From: Paragemmobacter kunshanensis
Lineage (GTDB): Bacteria > Pseudomonadota > Alphaproteobacteria > Rhodobacterales > Rhodobacteraceae
Length of the DNA: 64,000 nucleotides
Reading direction: 5' to 3'
NCBI RefSeq assembly: GCF_011059185.1
Contig: NZ_JAALFE010000004.1
Span: forward strand, 62,001-126,000
Position numbers and translations under genes: made by a program. The notes under the pieces were generated by a model. It did not search any database. It worked only from the letters and a program-made list of their open reading frames with translations, and was not told the origin of the DNA. Numbering within the stretch: position 1 is the first letter of the stretch; the number at the start of each line of letters is the position of its first letter. This document shows, in pieces, positions 25,982 through 33,793 of the stretch.

Positions 25982-27094
25982 TCACCCCCGCGTCCGCGTG
26001 CGTTGCCGCCACTGGTCCAGAACGACCGCCCCGACGATGATCGCGCCCTTCACCATCTCCTGGTAATAGGCGTCCAGCCGGATCGAGGTGAAACCCGAGA
26101 TGATCACCGAAAAGATCGCAGCCCCCAGCACGGTGCCGATGATCGACCCGCGCCCCCCGGCCAGCGACACACCCCCGATCACCGCCATGGCAATCGCGTC
26201 CAGTTCGTACATCACCCCCATGCCCGCCTGCGCCGTCAGGTTCTTCGACGTCAGCAGGATCGCGGCCACGGCGGCCAGCAGACCGGCCATCGTATAGACC
26301 AGCACCTTGTGCCGATCGACATTGATCCCCGACATCCGCGCCGCCGCCTCGTTCGACCCGATGGCATAGCTGCGCTTGCCGTACAGCGTGTATTTCATCA
26401 CCAGATGGAACAGCACCGCCAGCAGCACGAAGACCACCGCCGGGTTCTGCCCCTGCCAGGACAGCAGGCCGAAGGTCATCCCCCCCAGCAGATCGCCATT
26501 CGCAAGGCTCCCGTACCCCTCGGTCGGAAAGCTGACAGGCTGCCCGTTCGACCACCACCGCGCCACGCCGCGCGCCGATACCATCATCCCCAAGGTCGCG
26601 ATGAAGGGCGGGATCTTCGTATAGGCCACCAGAAGCCCGTTCACCAACCCTGCCAGCAACCCGCAGGCCAGCCCCGCGGCAATCGGCACGATCACCGGCA
26701 GGTCCATCGCCCAGTCCCCGAAGATCGCCTTCGGGTTCGGGTTCCCGTTCACCATCGCCGTCTGCGCGAAACTCATCACGATCATCGCCGTCGCCCCCAC
26801 GACAGAGCCCGACGACAAGTCGATCCCCCCGATGATGATGACCTGCGTCACCCCCAGCGCGATGATCCCGATGATCGCCACCTGCAGGATCATGATGTCC
26901 AGCCGCTGCTGGTTGAAGATCGCGTCCACATTGTCGCGCATGTTGAACAGGAAGGATCCCCCCTGCATGCGGTTCAGAACCTCGAAGATCACAAGGATCA
27001 GGACAAGCGCCCCGAACACGTTCCATTCCGGAGCGCGCGTCCTCTTCGCCGGATCGTATTTCAGGCCACCCAGCCCATGCGTCGCCTCTGCCAT
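25982..27094 (-). CDS. Sugar-type ABC transporter permease
   Basis: A 370-residue inner-membrane permease of the RbsC/FrcC group, with about ten hydrophobic helices. Family features: IMILQVAIIGIIALGVTQVIIIGGIDLSSGSVVGATAM and LDAIAMAVIGGVSLAGGRGSIIGT. The start MAEATHGLGG at 27094 is preferred to 27127 by family length and the AGGAGGA sequence upstream. It follows the binding-protein gene after a stem-loop. Confidence 0.92.
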   Translation of the reverse strand: MAEATHGLGGLKYDPAKRTRAPEWNVFGALVLILVIFEVLNRMQGGSFLFNMRDNVDAIFNQQRLDIMILQVAIIGIIALGVTQVIIIGGIDLSSGSVVGATAMIVMSFAQTAMVNGNPNPKAIFGDWAMDLPVIVPIAAGLACGLLAGLVNGLLVAYTKIPPFIATLGMMVSARGVARWWSNGQPVSFPTEGYGSLANGDLLGGMTFGLLSWQGQNPAVVFVLLAVLFHLVMKYTLYGKRSYAIGSNEAAARMSGINVDRHKVLVYTMAGLLAAVAAILLTSKNLTAQAGMGVMYELDAIAMAVIGGVSLAGGRGSIIGTVLGAAIFSVIISGFTSIRLDAYYQEMVKGAIIVGAVVLDQWRQRTRTRG

Positions 27095-27155
27095 GGCGTC
27101 CTCCTCCCGCTTGCCGTTTTCATCCATCCTGCCACAACAGGCGCAGGAATGAAGC

Positions 27156-27180
27156 GGGGCGGCGCTTGCTCCGCCGCCCC
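27156..27180 (-). other. Stem-loop between binding protein and permease genes
   Basis: Perfect 8-bp stem (27156-27163 with 27173-27180) in the 106-bp gap. Such hairpins after binding-protein genes usually stabilise that part of the mRNA so that the binding protein is made in excess. No U-run follows on the minus strand. Confidence 0.6.
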
Positions 27181-27200
27181 CTTGTCATCCCGCGGGGGGA

Positions 27201-28142
27201 TCAGTTCTTGGACAGGTAGCCGTCGATATTCGCAGGCGTCACCAGTTCGAAGGGGACATAGACCTTCTGCTCCACCGCCTCGCCCGCGGCCAGCTTCACC
27301 GCCGCATCCAGCGCGCCGCCACCCTGCGCCGCCGCGTTCTGGAACACCGTGATGTCCAGCTCGCCCGCCTGCATGGAGGCCAGCGCGTCCTGCGTCGCAT
27401 CCACGCCCGACACGATGACCGAAGCCATGTCGATGCCCGCCGCCTTCATCGCCTGGATCGCGCCCAGCGCCATTTCGTCATTGTTGGCCAGCACGCCGTC
27501 GAAGGCCGCGCCCGTGGACAGCCAGTTCGTCATCAGGTTCTGCGCCTGATCCCGCGACCAGTTGGCGGTCTGCTGGTCGATGACATTGACCTTCACCGCG
27601 CATTCGCCCGCTTCCATCACGTCGTAATAATTCTGCGTGCGCTGCACGGCGGCCTGATTGGAAAGCTCGCCCTGCATGACATAGACGCTCACCTCGTCCT
27701 TGCCTGCGGCCTTCCACTGGTTGCACTGCTCGATGAAGCCCTGACGCGAGGATTCGCTTTCGTTCGACGCGACAAAGGCCTGATTGTCGGGCAGGCTGTC
27801 CACGTTGATCGGCTGGCGGTTCACATAGACCAGCGGCACGCCCGCGGCGGCAGCGGCATCCGTCATCGCCTGCGTGGCGGACGTATCGACCGGGTTCACG
27901 ATGATCGCATCCACACCCGACGCGATGAAGTTGTTGATCTGGTCCAGCTGCTTGGCCACGTCGTTCTGCGCGTCCTCGATCTGCACCGACAGGCCCGCCG
28001 CATCGGCCTGCGCCTGAATCCCGTTGCGCAGCACGGTCAGGAAGTTGTCATCGAACAGCGCCATCGACACGCCGATCCCGTCGGCCATCGCGGTGGTCCC
28101 CATCAGCGAGACGAAGCCCGCAGCGATCAGGGTCTTTTTCAT
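27201..28142 (-). CDS. Sugar-type periplasmic binding protein
   Basis: A 313-residue periplasmic-binding protein of the ribose/galactose cluster (Peripla_BP_4). Signal peptide to residue 20 (TTAMA). Typical stretches: ALFDDNFLTVLRNGIQAQA, QLDQINNFIASGVDAIIVNPVDT, VYVNRQP, NDEMALGAIQAMKAAG. The family also takes up inositol, rhizopine and fructose. The neighbouring IolI-like and MocD/MocE-like genes favour an inositol- or methoxy-inositol-like ligand, but this is inference. Confidence 0.93.
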   Translation of the reverse strand: MKKTLIAAGFVSLMGTTAMADGIGVSMALFDDNFLTVLRNGIQAQADAAGLSVQIEDAQNDVAKQLDQINNFIASGVDAIIVNPVDTSATQAMTDAAAAAGVPLVYVNRQPINVDSLPDNQAFVASNESESSRQGFIEQCNQWKAAGKDEVSVYVMQGELSNQAAVQRTQNYYDVMEAGECAVKVNVIDQQTANWSRDQAQNLMTNWLSTGAAFDGVLANNDEMALGAIQAMKAAGIDMASVIVSGVDATQDALASMQAGELDITVFQNAAAQGGGALDAAVKLAAGEAVEQKVYVPFELVTPANIDGYLSKN

Positions 28143-28192
28143 TGGTTCTCTCCTCCACTGTCGGTGTCCGGCACACCGTTCTCCCTGCCGGA

Positions 28193-28210
28193 CCGCCCGC
28201 TTCCGGGCGG
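28193..28210 (-). other. Stem-loop upstream of the binding-protein gene
   Basis: Perfect 7-bp stem CCGCCCG/CGGGCGG with a 4-nt loop, in the 80-bp gap between the TIM-barrel gene and the binding-protein gene. Probably an mRNA processing or stability element. Confidence 0.4.
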
Positions 28211-28222
28211 CATTCCCTCCGC

Positions 28223-29041
28223 TCAGGCCTCCACGCCCGCGCGGATGAATTCCATCGAAGCCGCCAGCGCGGGTTTCGGATCGGTCAAGTCATGGACCGA
28301 CGGCGCAAAGGGCTCGTAACTGATCGGCCCCGCATAGCCCGCGCGCCGCAGCGCCCGGATCTGGGCCACATTGCCCAGCACGTCATCACCATCGACCAGC
28401 ACCCGATGCGGATCGCGCATGTCGTCCAGCGGGATCATGTCCTTGACGCCCGACACATGGACGATCCCCGTCAACTCCGGGAAGATCGGCCCGAACCCCG
28501 CCAGCGCATGGTGGAAGGTGTCATGCACCATGAAACAGGTGCCGACCCCGCCCACCGCATCAATTGCCTCGGCCAGCACGTCCTTGTAGCGCAGCGAACA
28601 GACTGCAAAGCCCAGCGGCTCCACCGTCGCCTTCAACCCATGCGCGCGCAGCATCGGCAGGATTTCCCGCAGCGCCGCCTCCGTCACCTTGCGGCTCTCG
28701 CCCCGCTCCGTCGCCACGCCGTCATTGCGCGGGATCAGGCTCACCGCCTCGGCCCCTGCCGCCACCGCGATCCGCATCAGCGCCTCAGCCTCCGCCGCCT
28801 TGGCATCGGACCAGTCGTTGAACATCTTGACCTCGGCCAGCGCAAGGAAGCGCAGACCGCGCGCCCGGACCGCCGCCCCCACCGCCGCCGGATCGGCCCC
28901 GCCGAACAGCGGCCCCGCCAGATCGTTGCGATACTCCACCCCCACGCAGCCCAGGCCCGCCGCGAGATCGGCAAAGGCCTCCCATCCCAGTCGCGGGGCG
29001 GTCATGTGGTTCAGGGCAAAGGGCAGCATCTCTACGGTCAT
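28223..29041 (-). CDS. Sugar-phosphate isomerase/epimerase-like TIM barrel (IolI/MocC type)
   Basis: A 272-residue AP-endonuclease-2-type TIM barrel, the fold of IolE, IolI, hydroxypyruvate isomerase and rhizobial MocC. Metal-ligand type positions are seen: ATVEPLGF (Glu), MVHDTFHHALAG (Asp, His), VHVSGVKD (His), VDGDDVLGN and ISYEPFAP (Glu). Such enzymes isomerise or dehydrate keto-inositols and related sugars. It is the first gene of the importer operon; a regulator operator lies 136 bp upstream. The exact reaction is not known. Confidence 0.85.
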   Translation of the reverse strand: MTVEMLPFALNHMTAPRLGWEAFADLAAGLGCVGVEYRNDLAGPLFGGADPAAVGAAVRARGLRFLALAEVKMFNDWSDAKAAEAEALMRIAVAAGAEAVSLIPRNDGVATERGESRKVTEAALREILPMLRAHGLKATVEPLGFAVCSLRYKDVLAEAIDAVGGVGTCFMVHDTFHHALAGFGPIFPELTGIVHVSGVKDMIPLDDMRDPHRVLVDGDDVLGNVAQIRALRRAGYAGPISYEPFAPSVHDLTDPKPALAASMEFIRAGVEA

Positions 29042-29176
29042 CCTCGATCACGGCGTCGCAGGCCCGTTGCCCGCATCATGCCATAGTTTCGCAGTAATGG
29101 AATATTCATTCCAAAGAAGCGGTTTCTTTTGTGCATCGGACCCAGGGCGCAGATTCATCGCGCAGATCGTCAGAAT

Positions 29177-29192
29177 TGACGATTTTTCGTCA
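29177..29192. promoter_or_regulatory. Probable LacI-family operator 1
   Basis: TGACGATTTTTCGTCA, a palindrome with 6-bp arms and an even centre as LacI-type regulators prefer. It lies 136 bp upstream of the first gene of the importer operon. A near-identical copy (one mismatch) lies in front of the regulator gene at 30431. Confidence 0.65.
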
Positions 29193-29243
29193 TTTCTGGC
29201 CTCCTGTCCGGAAGGCAGGGCCGAAGGAGAAAACGCCTCCGCG

Positions 29244-29297
29244 TGCATACACCCTGCTGCACCGCGCGCGGCACTGCGCCGCTGAACAGGTGATTTC
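29244..29297. repeat. Dispersed 55-bp intergenic element, copy 2
   Basis: Begins TGCATACACC and ends GCTGAACAGGTGATTTC; matches 7255-7310 in order and spacing. In this copy the inner palindrome is changed to CGGCACTGCGCCG. It lies about 200 bp upstream of the TIM-barrel gene, in the operon control region. Confidence 0.5.
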
Positions 29298-29389
29298 AAT
29301 GGAAAAGCCCGTTTCCCGGCCCGGGTTCGCCCGAGGGGACCGTCCTCACCCCCAGGCTCGGAGTGGTTCTCGCCGACAGCGCCCTGCCG

Positions 29390-30421
29390 TCAGATCGATT
29401 CCGCCACATGCAACTGGACCGGCAGAAACACCTGCCCCGCCCCGCCATTCCCGCGCTCACGCACGGCCCGCACCATCAGCCCCAGCACCGTCTGGCACAG
29501 ATCCGGCAGCGGCGTCGCATCGACCATCGTCACCCAGCCCTGGGCCAGACCCGCCCGCGAGTCGGCGGTCACTTCATTCACCACCACCGCCACCTCGCCC
29601 GGCCTGCGCGCCTGCTGAAGCGCGGCAATGGCCCCCTCCATCCCGCCCCCGGCAACGAAGATCCCGCGCAGGTCGGGATGGCGGGTCAGCAGGTTCAGCG
29701 TCGTCTCATAGGTCAGCTGCCGGGTCTCGAGGTTCACGATGCTCTCCAGCACTTCAAGATCCGGCCTTTCCTCGCGCAGAAAGGCCCGAAACCCCGTCTC
29801 GCGCAGGTCATGCCCATGCCAGCGCGCCCCGCCGACGAAGATCGCCACCTTCCCGCCGCCCCGAACGGAAAGCGAGATCATCCAGGCCGCCGTCCGCCCC
29901 ACCTTCAGGTTGTTCAACCCCACATAACCCGCCCGCACGCCTTGCGCGAAATCAGACAGCAGCGAAAAGACCGGCACGCCCTGCGCCTTCAACGCCTCCA
30001 CCGCCGCCGTGATCTCGGGATGGTTCACCGCCGTCGCCGCGATCACATCGCAGCGCCCCGCCATGCCCCGCAGGAGCCCCGCCACCTCGCTCGGCGCCTG
30101 ACTGGCCGAGAATTCCATGACCAGCTGCCCCTTCACCCCCGGCAGCAGCGCGACGGCCGACCGGAACTCGCGCGCCATGTTCTGATAGAACTCCTGCCCC
30201 TGCTTGTGCAGCAGCACGCCAAAGCGCACCGAAGGCACCGCCCTGCCCGCGCCCTCCGTCAGCCGCGCCGCCGCCGGATGCCCGATCCGCAGCGCCGCCT
30301 CCAGCACCGCCGCGCGGGTCGCAGCCGCCACCGCCTCGCGCCCGTTCAGCAGCCGATCCACCGTCGCCACCGAAACCCCCGCCGCCGCCGCCAGCGCCGC
30401 CATGCCCGGCCGTCTTGCCAT
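29390..30421 (-). CDS. LacI-family transcription regulator
   Basis: A 343-residue regulator. The N-terminal helix-turn-helix reads GMAALAAAAGVSVATVDRLLNG, followed by the hinge helix region and a periplasmic-binding-protein-like effector domain (FGVLLHKQGQEFYQNMAREF, ISLSVRGGGKVAIFVGG, LRGIFVAGGGMEGAIAAL). The domain resembles those that bind sugars. Start MARRPGM at 30421 has AGGTG 5 nt upstream; a palindromic operator lies only 10 bp before it, so it is probably autoregulated. It stands between the importer operon and the oxygenase operon and is likely to control both. Confidence 0.9.
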   Translation of the reverse strand: MARRPGMAALAAAAGVSVATVDRLLNGREAVAAATRAAVLEAALRIGHPAAARLTEGAGRAVPSVRFGVLLHKQGQEFYQNMAREFRSAVALLPGVKGQLVMEFSASQAPSEVAGLLRGMAGRCDVIAATAVNHPEITAAVEALKAQGVPVFSLLSDFAQGVRAGYVGLNNLKVGRTAAWMISLSVRGGGKVAIFVGGARWHGHDLRETGFRAFLREERPDLEVLESIVNLETRQLTYETTLNLLTRHPDLRGIFVAGGGMEGAIAALQQARRPGEVAVVVNEVTADSRAGLAQGWVTMVDATPLPDLCQTVLGLMVRAVRERGNGGAGQVFLPVQLHVAESI

Positions 30422-30430
30422 CGCATCACC

Positions 30431-30446
30431 TGATGATTTTTCGTCA
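30431..30446. promoter_or_regulatory. Probable LacI-family operator 2
   Basis: TGATGATTTTTCGTCA, differing from operator 1 by one base. It sits 10 bp upstream of the regulator start codon and 126 bp upstream of the divergent MocD-like gene, inside the shared promoter region. A further half-site, TGACGAAAAGCGGCGA, is at 30463-30478. Confidence 0.65.
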
Positions 30447-30571
30447 TTCTTCTGCATCACTATGACGAAAAGCGGCGAAAGATCCAGCATTTGCCCTACC
30501 GAAAAGCGGAACGATTGTTCTAAGCTGCCCCAAAAGACCGGCGCGCGCCCCGCGCCGAGAGGGAGGATCGC

Positions 30572-31666
30572 ATGGCGAAAAGAGACTACAGCCTGCTCGG
30601 CTCCGATGGCGCCCGCGCCGTCGAAACCGGGCTTGCCGCGGCGGAGTGGTATCACACAGATGTCCCCCGCAAGGTGATGAAAGAGTTGATGCAGCGGTCG
30701 GATCAACCGGCGATCCGCGACACCATCATCCTCTACGGCTGCATGATCGCCTTCGCCGCCGGGGGCATCGCGCTCTGGGGTTCATGGTGGTGCGTGCCAT
30801 TCTGGGCCGCCTATGGCGTCCTCTACGGCTCCGCCTCGGATTCGCGCTGGCATGAATGCGGCCACGGCACGGCCTTCAAGACGCCGTGGATGAACAACGC
30901 CGTCTACGAAATCGCCTCCTTCATGATCATGCGCAACTCCGCCACCTGGCGGTGGAGCCATGCCCGCCACCACACCGACACCTACATCGTCGGCCGCGAC
31001 CCGGAAATCGCCATCATGCGCCCCCCGGCCTTCGTCAAGCTGATCGGCGCCTTCTTCGGCATCCCCGATGTCATCGCCTTCTTCCCCCGGATGATCCAGA
31101 ACGCCCTCTCCGGCCCCACGGCCGAAGAGCGCACCTTCGTCCCCCAATCCGAATGGGCCAAGGTGCAGCGCGTGGCGATCCTCTACACCGCGATCTACGC
31201 CGCCACCCTCGCCACCGCGGTCTGGATGGGGTCCATCCTGCCCCTCATGGTGATCGGCCTGCCCCGCATGTATGGCGCATGGCACCACATCATGACGGGC
31301 CTCCTGCAGCATGGCGGCCTTGCCGACAACGTCATCGACCACCGGCTGAACTCGCGCACCGTCTACATGAACCCGATCAGCCGCTTCATCTACTGGAACA
31401 TGAACTACCATGTGGAACACCACATGTTCCCGATGGTCCCCTATCACGCCCTGCCGCGTCTGCACGAAACCATCAAGCACGACCTCCCCGCCCCCAACCG
31501 CTCCATAGCCGAGGCCTTTGCCGAGATGTGGCCCGCCCTGCGCCGCCAGCTCGCCTACGAGGATTATTTCCTGCGGCGCGACCTGCCCCCCACCGCGAAA
31601 CCCTATCGCGAAGATTTCCACCGTGCGGCCCTGGGCGACCTGCCCGACGCGCTGCCCGCCGAATGA
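30572..31666 (+). CDS. MocD-like membrane diiron oxygenase (fatty-acid desaturase fold)
   Basis: A 364-residue integral membrane protein with the eight-histidine diiron signature: HECGH (94-98), HARHH (130-134) and HVEHH (280-284), plus His247 and His257. Membrane helices lie around 50-90 and 198-232. The order and the paired Rieske protein resemble MocD of rhizopine catabolism, where MocD/MocE act in O-demethylation of 3-O-methyl-scyllo-inosamine; lipid desaturases and AlkB share the fold. GGGAGGAT gives a strong ribosome binding site. No dedicated reductase gene is nearby. Likely reaction: hydroxylation or oxidative demethylation of the imported compound (inference). Confidence 0.85.
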   Translation: MAKRDYSLLGSDGARAVETGLAAAEWYHTDVPRKVMKELMQRSDQPAIRDTIILYGCMIAFAAGGIALWGSWWCVPFWAAYGVLYGSASDSRWHECGHGTAFKTPWMNNAVYEIASFMIMRNSATWRWSHARHHTDTYIVGRDPEIAIMRPPAFVKLIGAFFGIPDVIAFFPRMIQNALSGPTAEERTFVPQSEWAKVQRVAILYTAIYAATLATAVWMGSILPLMVIGLPRMYGAWHHIMTGLLQHGGLADNVIDHRLNSRTVYMNPISRFIYWNMNYHVEHHMFPMVPYHALPRLHETIKHDLPAPNRSIAEAFAEMWPALRRQLAYEDYFLRRDLPPTAKPYREDFHRAALGDLPDALPAE

Positions 31667-31676
31667 GGATTGCCCG

Positions 31677-31991
31677 ATGCCCCAATGGATCCGCGCCTGC
31701 GCCACCGACGACATCGACGAAGAGGACCTGATCCGCTTCGATCACGCCGGCGCCACCTACGCCATCTACCACTCCCCCGAAGGCGACTTCTTCGCCACCG
31801 CGGGCCTCTGCACCCATGAAAACGTGCATCTCTGCGACGGGCTCGTCATGGGCCACCTGATCGAATGCCCGAAACACAACGGCCAGTTCGACTACCGCAC
31901 CGGCGAAGCCAGGCGCACCCCCGTCTGCGTCAACCTTCGCACCTTCCCGGTCAAGGTCGAAGGCGGCGACGTCTATATCGAGGTGCCGTGA
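31677..31991 (+). CDS. MocE-like Rieske [2Fe-2S] ferredoxin
   Basis: A 104-residue soluble Rieske protein. Cluster ligands are Cys45-x-His47 (CTHE) and Cys64-x-x-His67 (CPKH), followed by GQFDYRTGEARRTPVC, as in MocE and in ferredoxins of aromatic dioxygenases. It most likely passes electrons to the diiron oxygenase encoded 10 bp upstream. Its stop overlaps the start of the PanB-like gene by one base (TGATG). Confidence 0.92.
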   Translation: MPQWIRACATDDIDEEDLIRFDHAGATYAIYHSPEGDFFATAGLCTHENVHLCDGLVMGHLIECPKHNGQFDYRTGEARRTPVCVNLRTFPVKVEGGDVYIEVP

Positions 31992-32725
31992 TGGCGAAAC
32001 GCCTGACCGTCCGCGACCTGCTGGATCAGCGCGGCAAGCACCAATTCGCCATGCTGCGGGTCGAAACGCTGGAAGAGGCCGAAGCCGCCGAGAAAGCGGG
32101 GGTCGAACTTCTCTCCATCCCGCCCGCCATGATCATGGACCGCCGCTTCCGCGACGCGGCCCCCACCGCCTTTGCCTTTCCGGGCGACAATTTCTACGAA
32201 ATCGGCGACACCGCCGATTTCCTGAAATGGGCCTTCCCCCTCTACAAGCACGGGGCAGACGGCTTTTACTGTTCCGGCTCGCTGACCACCATCCGCGCCA
32301 TGGCCGATCACGCCCTGCCCGTCTGCGGCCATGTCGGCCTGATCCCGTCCAAACGCACATGGACCGGCGGGTTCAAGGCAGTGGGCAAGACGCTGGAAAC
32401 CGCGCAACGCGTCTGGAACCAGGTCAAGGCGCTGGAGGAGGCAGGCGCATTCGCGGCGGAAATCGAGGTCGTCCCGCATGCCATCACCCAGGCCATCGCG
32501 GAGCGGACCAGCCTCTTCCTCATCTCGATGGGCGCAGGCGCGGGCGGGCATGCCCAATACCTCTTCACCGATGACGTGCTGGGCCAGAACCCGGGCCACA
32601 TCCCCCGCCATGCCAAGGTCTATGCCGATTTCGCGGGCGAATATGCACGGCTTCAGGAAAAGCGCGTCACCGCCATGCGCGCCTTCGCCGATGACGTGCA
32701 TGACGGCACCTATCCCGCGCCCTAG
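31991..32725 (+). CDS. Divergent PanB-like (ketopantoate hydroxymethyltransferase family) protein, ends at in-frame TAG
   Basis: A 244-residue TIM-barrel protein related to PanB: VCGHVGLIPS with His114, GGFKAVGKT, IEVVP with Glu159 and GHIPRHAKVY align with PanB. But the positions of the PanB metal ligands (Asp45, Asp84) and of Lys112/Glu114 read differently (LSIPPAM, FPGD, YCSGS), so it is probably not a pantothenate enzyme. Reading stops at TAG 32723-32725, right after YPAP; the same frame goes on for 21 more codons to a TGA at 32789-32791, giving the length normal for PanB. It is coupled to the Rieske gene, so it likely acts on a product of the oxygenase. Confidence 0.8.
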   Translation: MAKRLTVRDLLDQRGKHQFAMLRVETLEEAEAAEKAGVELLSIPPAMIMDRRFRDAAPTAFAFPGDNFYEIGDTADFLKWAFPLYKHGADGFYCSGSLTTIRAMADHALPVCGHVGLIPSKRTWTGGFKAVGKTLETAQRVWNQVKALEEAGAFAAEIEVVPHAITQAIAERTSLFLISMGAGAGGHAQYLFTDDVLGQNPGHIPRHAKVYADFAGEYARLQEKRVTAMRAFADDVHDGTYPAP

Positions 32726-32791
32726 CATCTGGTGGACAGCGATGCCGATGTCGTCGCCGCCTTCCGCGACTGGCTGGACCGCGTCGCCTGA
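32726..32791 (+). other. In-frame continuation of the PanB-like gene after TAG
   Basis: Twenty-one codons (HLVDSDADVVAAFRDWLDRVA) and a TGA, in the same frame as the upstream gene. The peptide is a good amphipathic helix with normal codon use for this genome. It looks like the original C-terminus, cut off by a stop codon that could be a point mutation (for example GAG to TAG), a sequencing error, or a site of readthrough. Confidence 0.6.
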
Positions 32792-32814
32792 CTACCGCCC
32801 CGACGCACCGGGGA

Positions 32815-32949
32815 TCAGCAGCAGGGAAGCTTCACCTGCACCATGATCGCGGCCTGTTCCGGCGTCAGCGGCGGAAACAGCCGCGCCCAAAGACCGGGCC
32901 CCCGCGCAGCAACCACGGCAGGGGCCTGCACCTGTGCCTCATCCGCCAT
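32815..32949 (-). CDS. Small ORF coupled to the xdhC/coxF-like gene
   Basis: A 44-codon ORF, MADEAQVQAPAVVAARGPGL... ending VKLPCC. Its ATG overlaps the end of the upstream XdhC-like gene by 11 bp, so it would be translated by coupling. The product is short, with an Ala/Val/Pro-rich start, a TPEQAAIM helix and two terminal cysteines. No family is recognised. It would be the last gene of the CO dehydrogenase operon. Expression is unproven. Confidence 0.4.
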   Translation of the reverse strand: MADEAQVQAPAVVAARGPGLWARLFPPLTPEQAAIMVQVKLPCC

Positions 32950-33793
32950 GCGCTTCCCCCCTTCCCCCGTCCCGCCGCAACATCACGATCTCGGCCAGGA
33001 TCGACAGCGCAATCTCCTCCGGCGTGATCGCGTGAATGTTCACCCCCGCCGGGGCCTTCACCCGTGCCAGCGCCTCTGCCTCCATCCCCCCGGCGATCAG
33101 CCGCTCCGCCAGCGTCGCGAACTTGCGCCGCGATCCGACAAAGGCCACGTGCTCCGCCCCCGCCGCCAGCGCCGCCCGCAACCCCGCCTCATCACCCTTG
33201 CCCTGCGTCGCCACCACGATAAAGCGCCGCGCGCCCGGTGCGGCCTCGCCCCCGCCCTCTGCCCCGGTCGGCAGCACAAAACCGTCCTGCACGCGCTCTG
33301 CAGGCCCCTCCGTCAGGCCCGGCGCCGCCATCGTCCGGTGCAGGTCGAACCGCCCCGCCAGATCGCACAGCGCCATCGCCACAGGCCCCGCACCAAAGAC
33401 CACCAGCCGCGGCCTCGGCAGCACCGGCTCCACGAAGATATCCATCGACCCTTTCGACGGGCAGCCATTCCGGGCAAAGCGCACCCCCGCCCGCTCCTCT
33501 CCAGGCGCCACCCCCTCGGCCGCCAGCAATTCCTCCGGCCGTAACGAGATGAACTGCGGCTGCCCTGCCTTGATCGCCGCAGCACCCGCCTTGCCCACCG
33601 CCGACCGCGCGCATCCCCCACCGATCCAGCCCTCGGCAATCGTCCCATCCGCAAGGACGATCGCCTTCGCCCCCGGCTTCGCGCTTGTCGCATCCACCGT
33701 CCGCACGACGGTGGCGATGGCAAAGGGCTCTCCCGTAGCCCGCAGGCTGGACAGGCGGCTTTCGAAACGGTCCTCGAAACGCGCGGTGATCAT
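32939..33793 (-). CDS. coxF: XdhC-family protein (CoxF-like)
   Basis: A 284-residue XdhC/CoxI-family protein. The N-terminal part has FAIATVVRTVDATSAKPGAKAIVLADGTIAEGWIGGGC, and the C-terminal Rossmann part has RLVVFGAGPVAMALCDLAGRF and VAFVGSRRKFATLAERL. XdhC proteins bind molybdenum cofactor and help its sulfuration and insertion; CoxF is the matching protein of CO dehydrogenase clusters. Start MITARFEDRF overlaps the coxE stop by 4 bp. In this place it should mature the CuMo active site together with CoxD and CoxE. Confidence 0.85.
   Translation of the reverse strand: MITARFEDRFESRLSSLRATGEPFAIATVVRTVDATSAKPGAKAIVLADGTIAEGWIGGGCARSAVGKAGAAAIKAGQPQFISLRPEELLAAEGVAPGEERAGVRFARNGCPSKGSMDIFVEPVLPRPRLVVFGAGPVAMALCDLAGRFDLHRTMAAPGLTEGPAERVQDGFVLPTGAEGGGEAAPGARRFIVVATQGKGDEAGLRAALAAGAEHVAFVGSRRKFATLAERLIAGGMEAEALARVKAPAGVNIHAITPEEIALSILAEIVMLRRDGGRGEAHGG

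Larger units (their letters stand above)
29042..29389. other. Control region of the importer operon
   Basis: No gene is seen in these 348 bp between the regulator gene and the TIM-barrel gene (both leftward). The region contains the palindrome at 29177-29192 and the second copy of the dispersed element at 29244-29297. The AT-rich stretch 29080-29130 between the palindrome and the start codon is the likely promoter and leader. The last 90 bp up to the regulator stop show nothing I can name. Confidence 0.5.

Noticed and set aside
29310-29385. tRNA-like stretch (CGGGTTCGCCCG, resembling a T-arm)
   Set aside because: No matching acceptor stem, anticodon arm or D-arm could be found in either strand.
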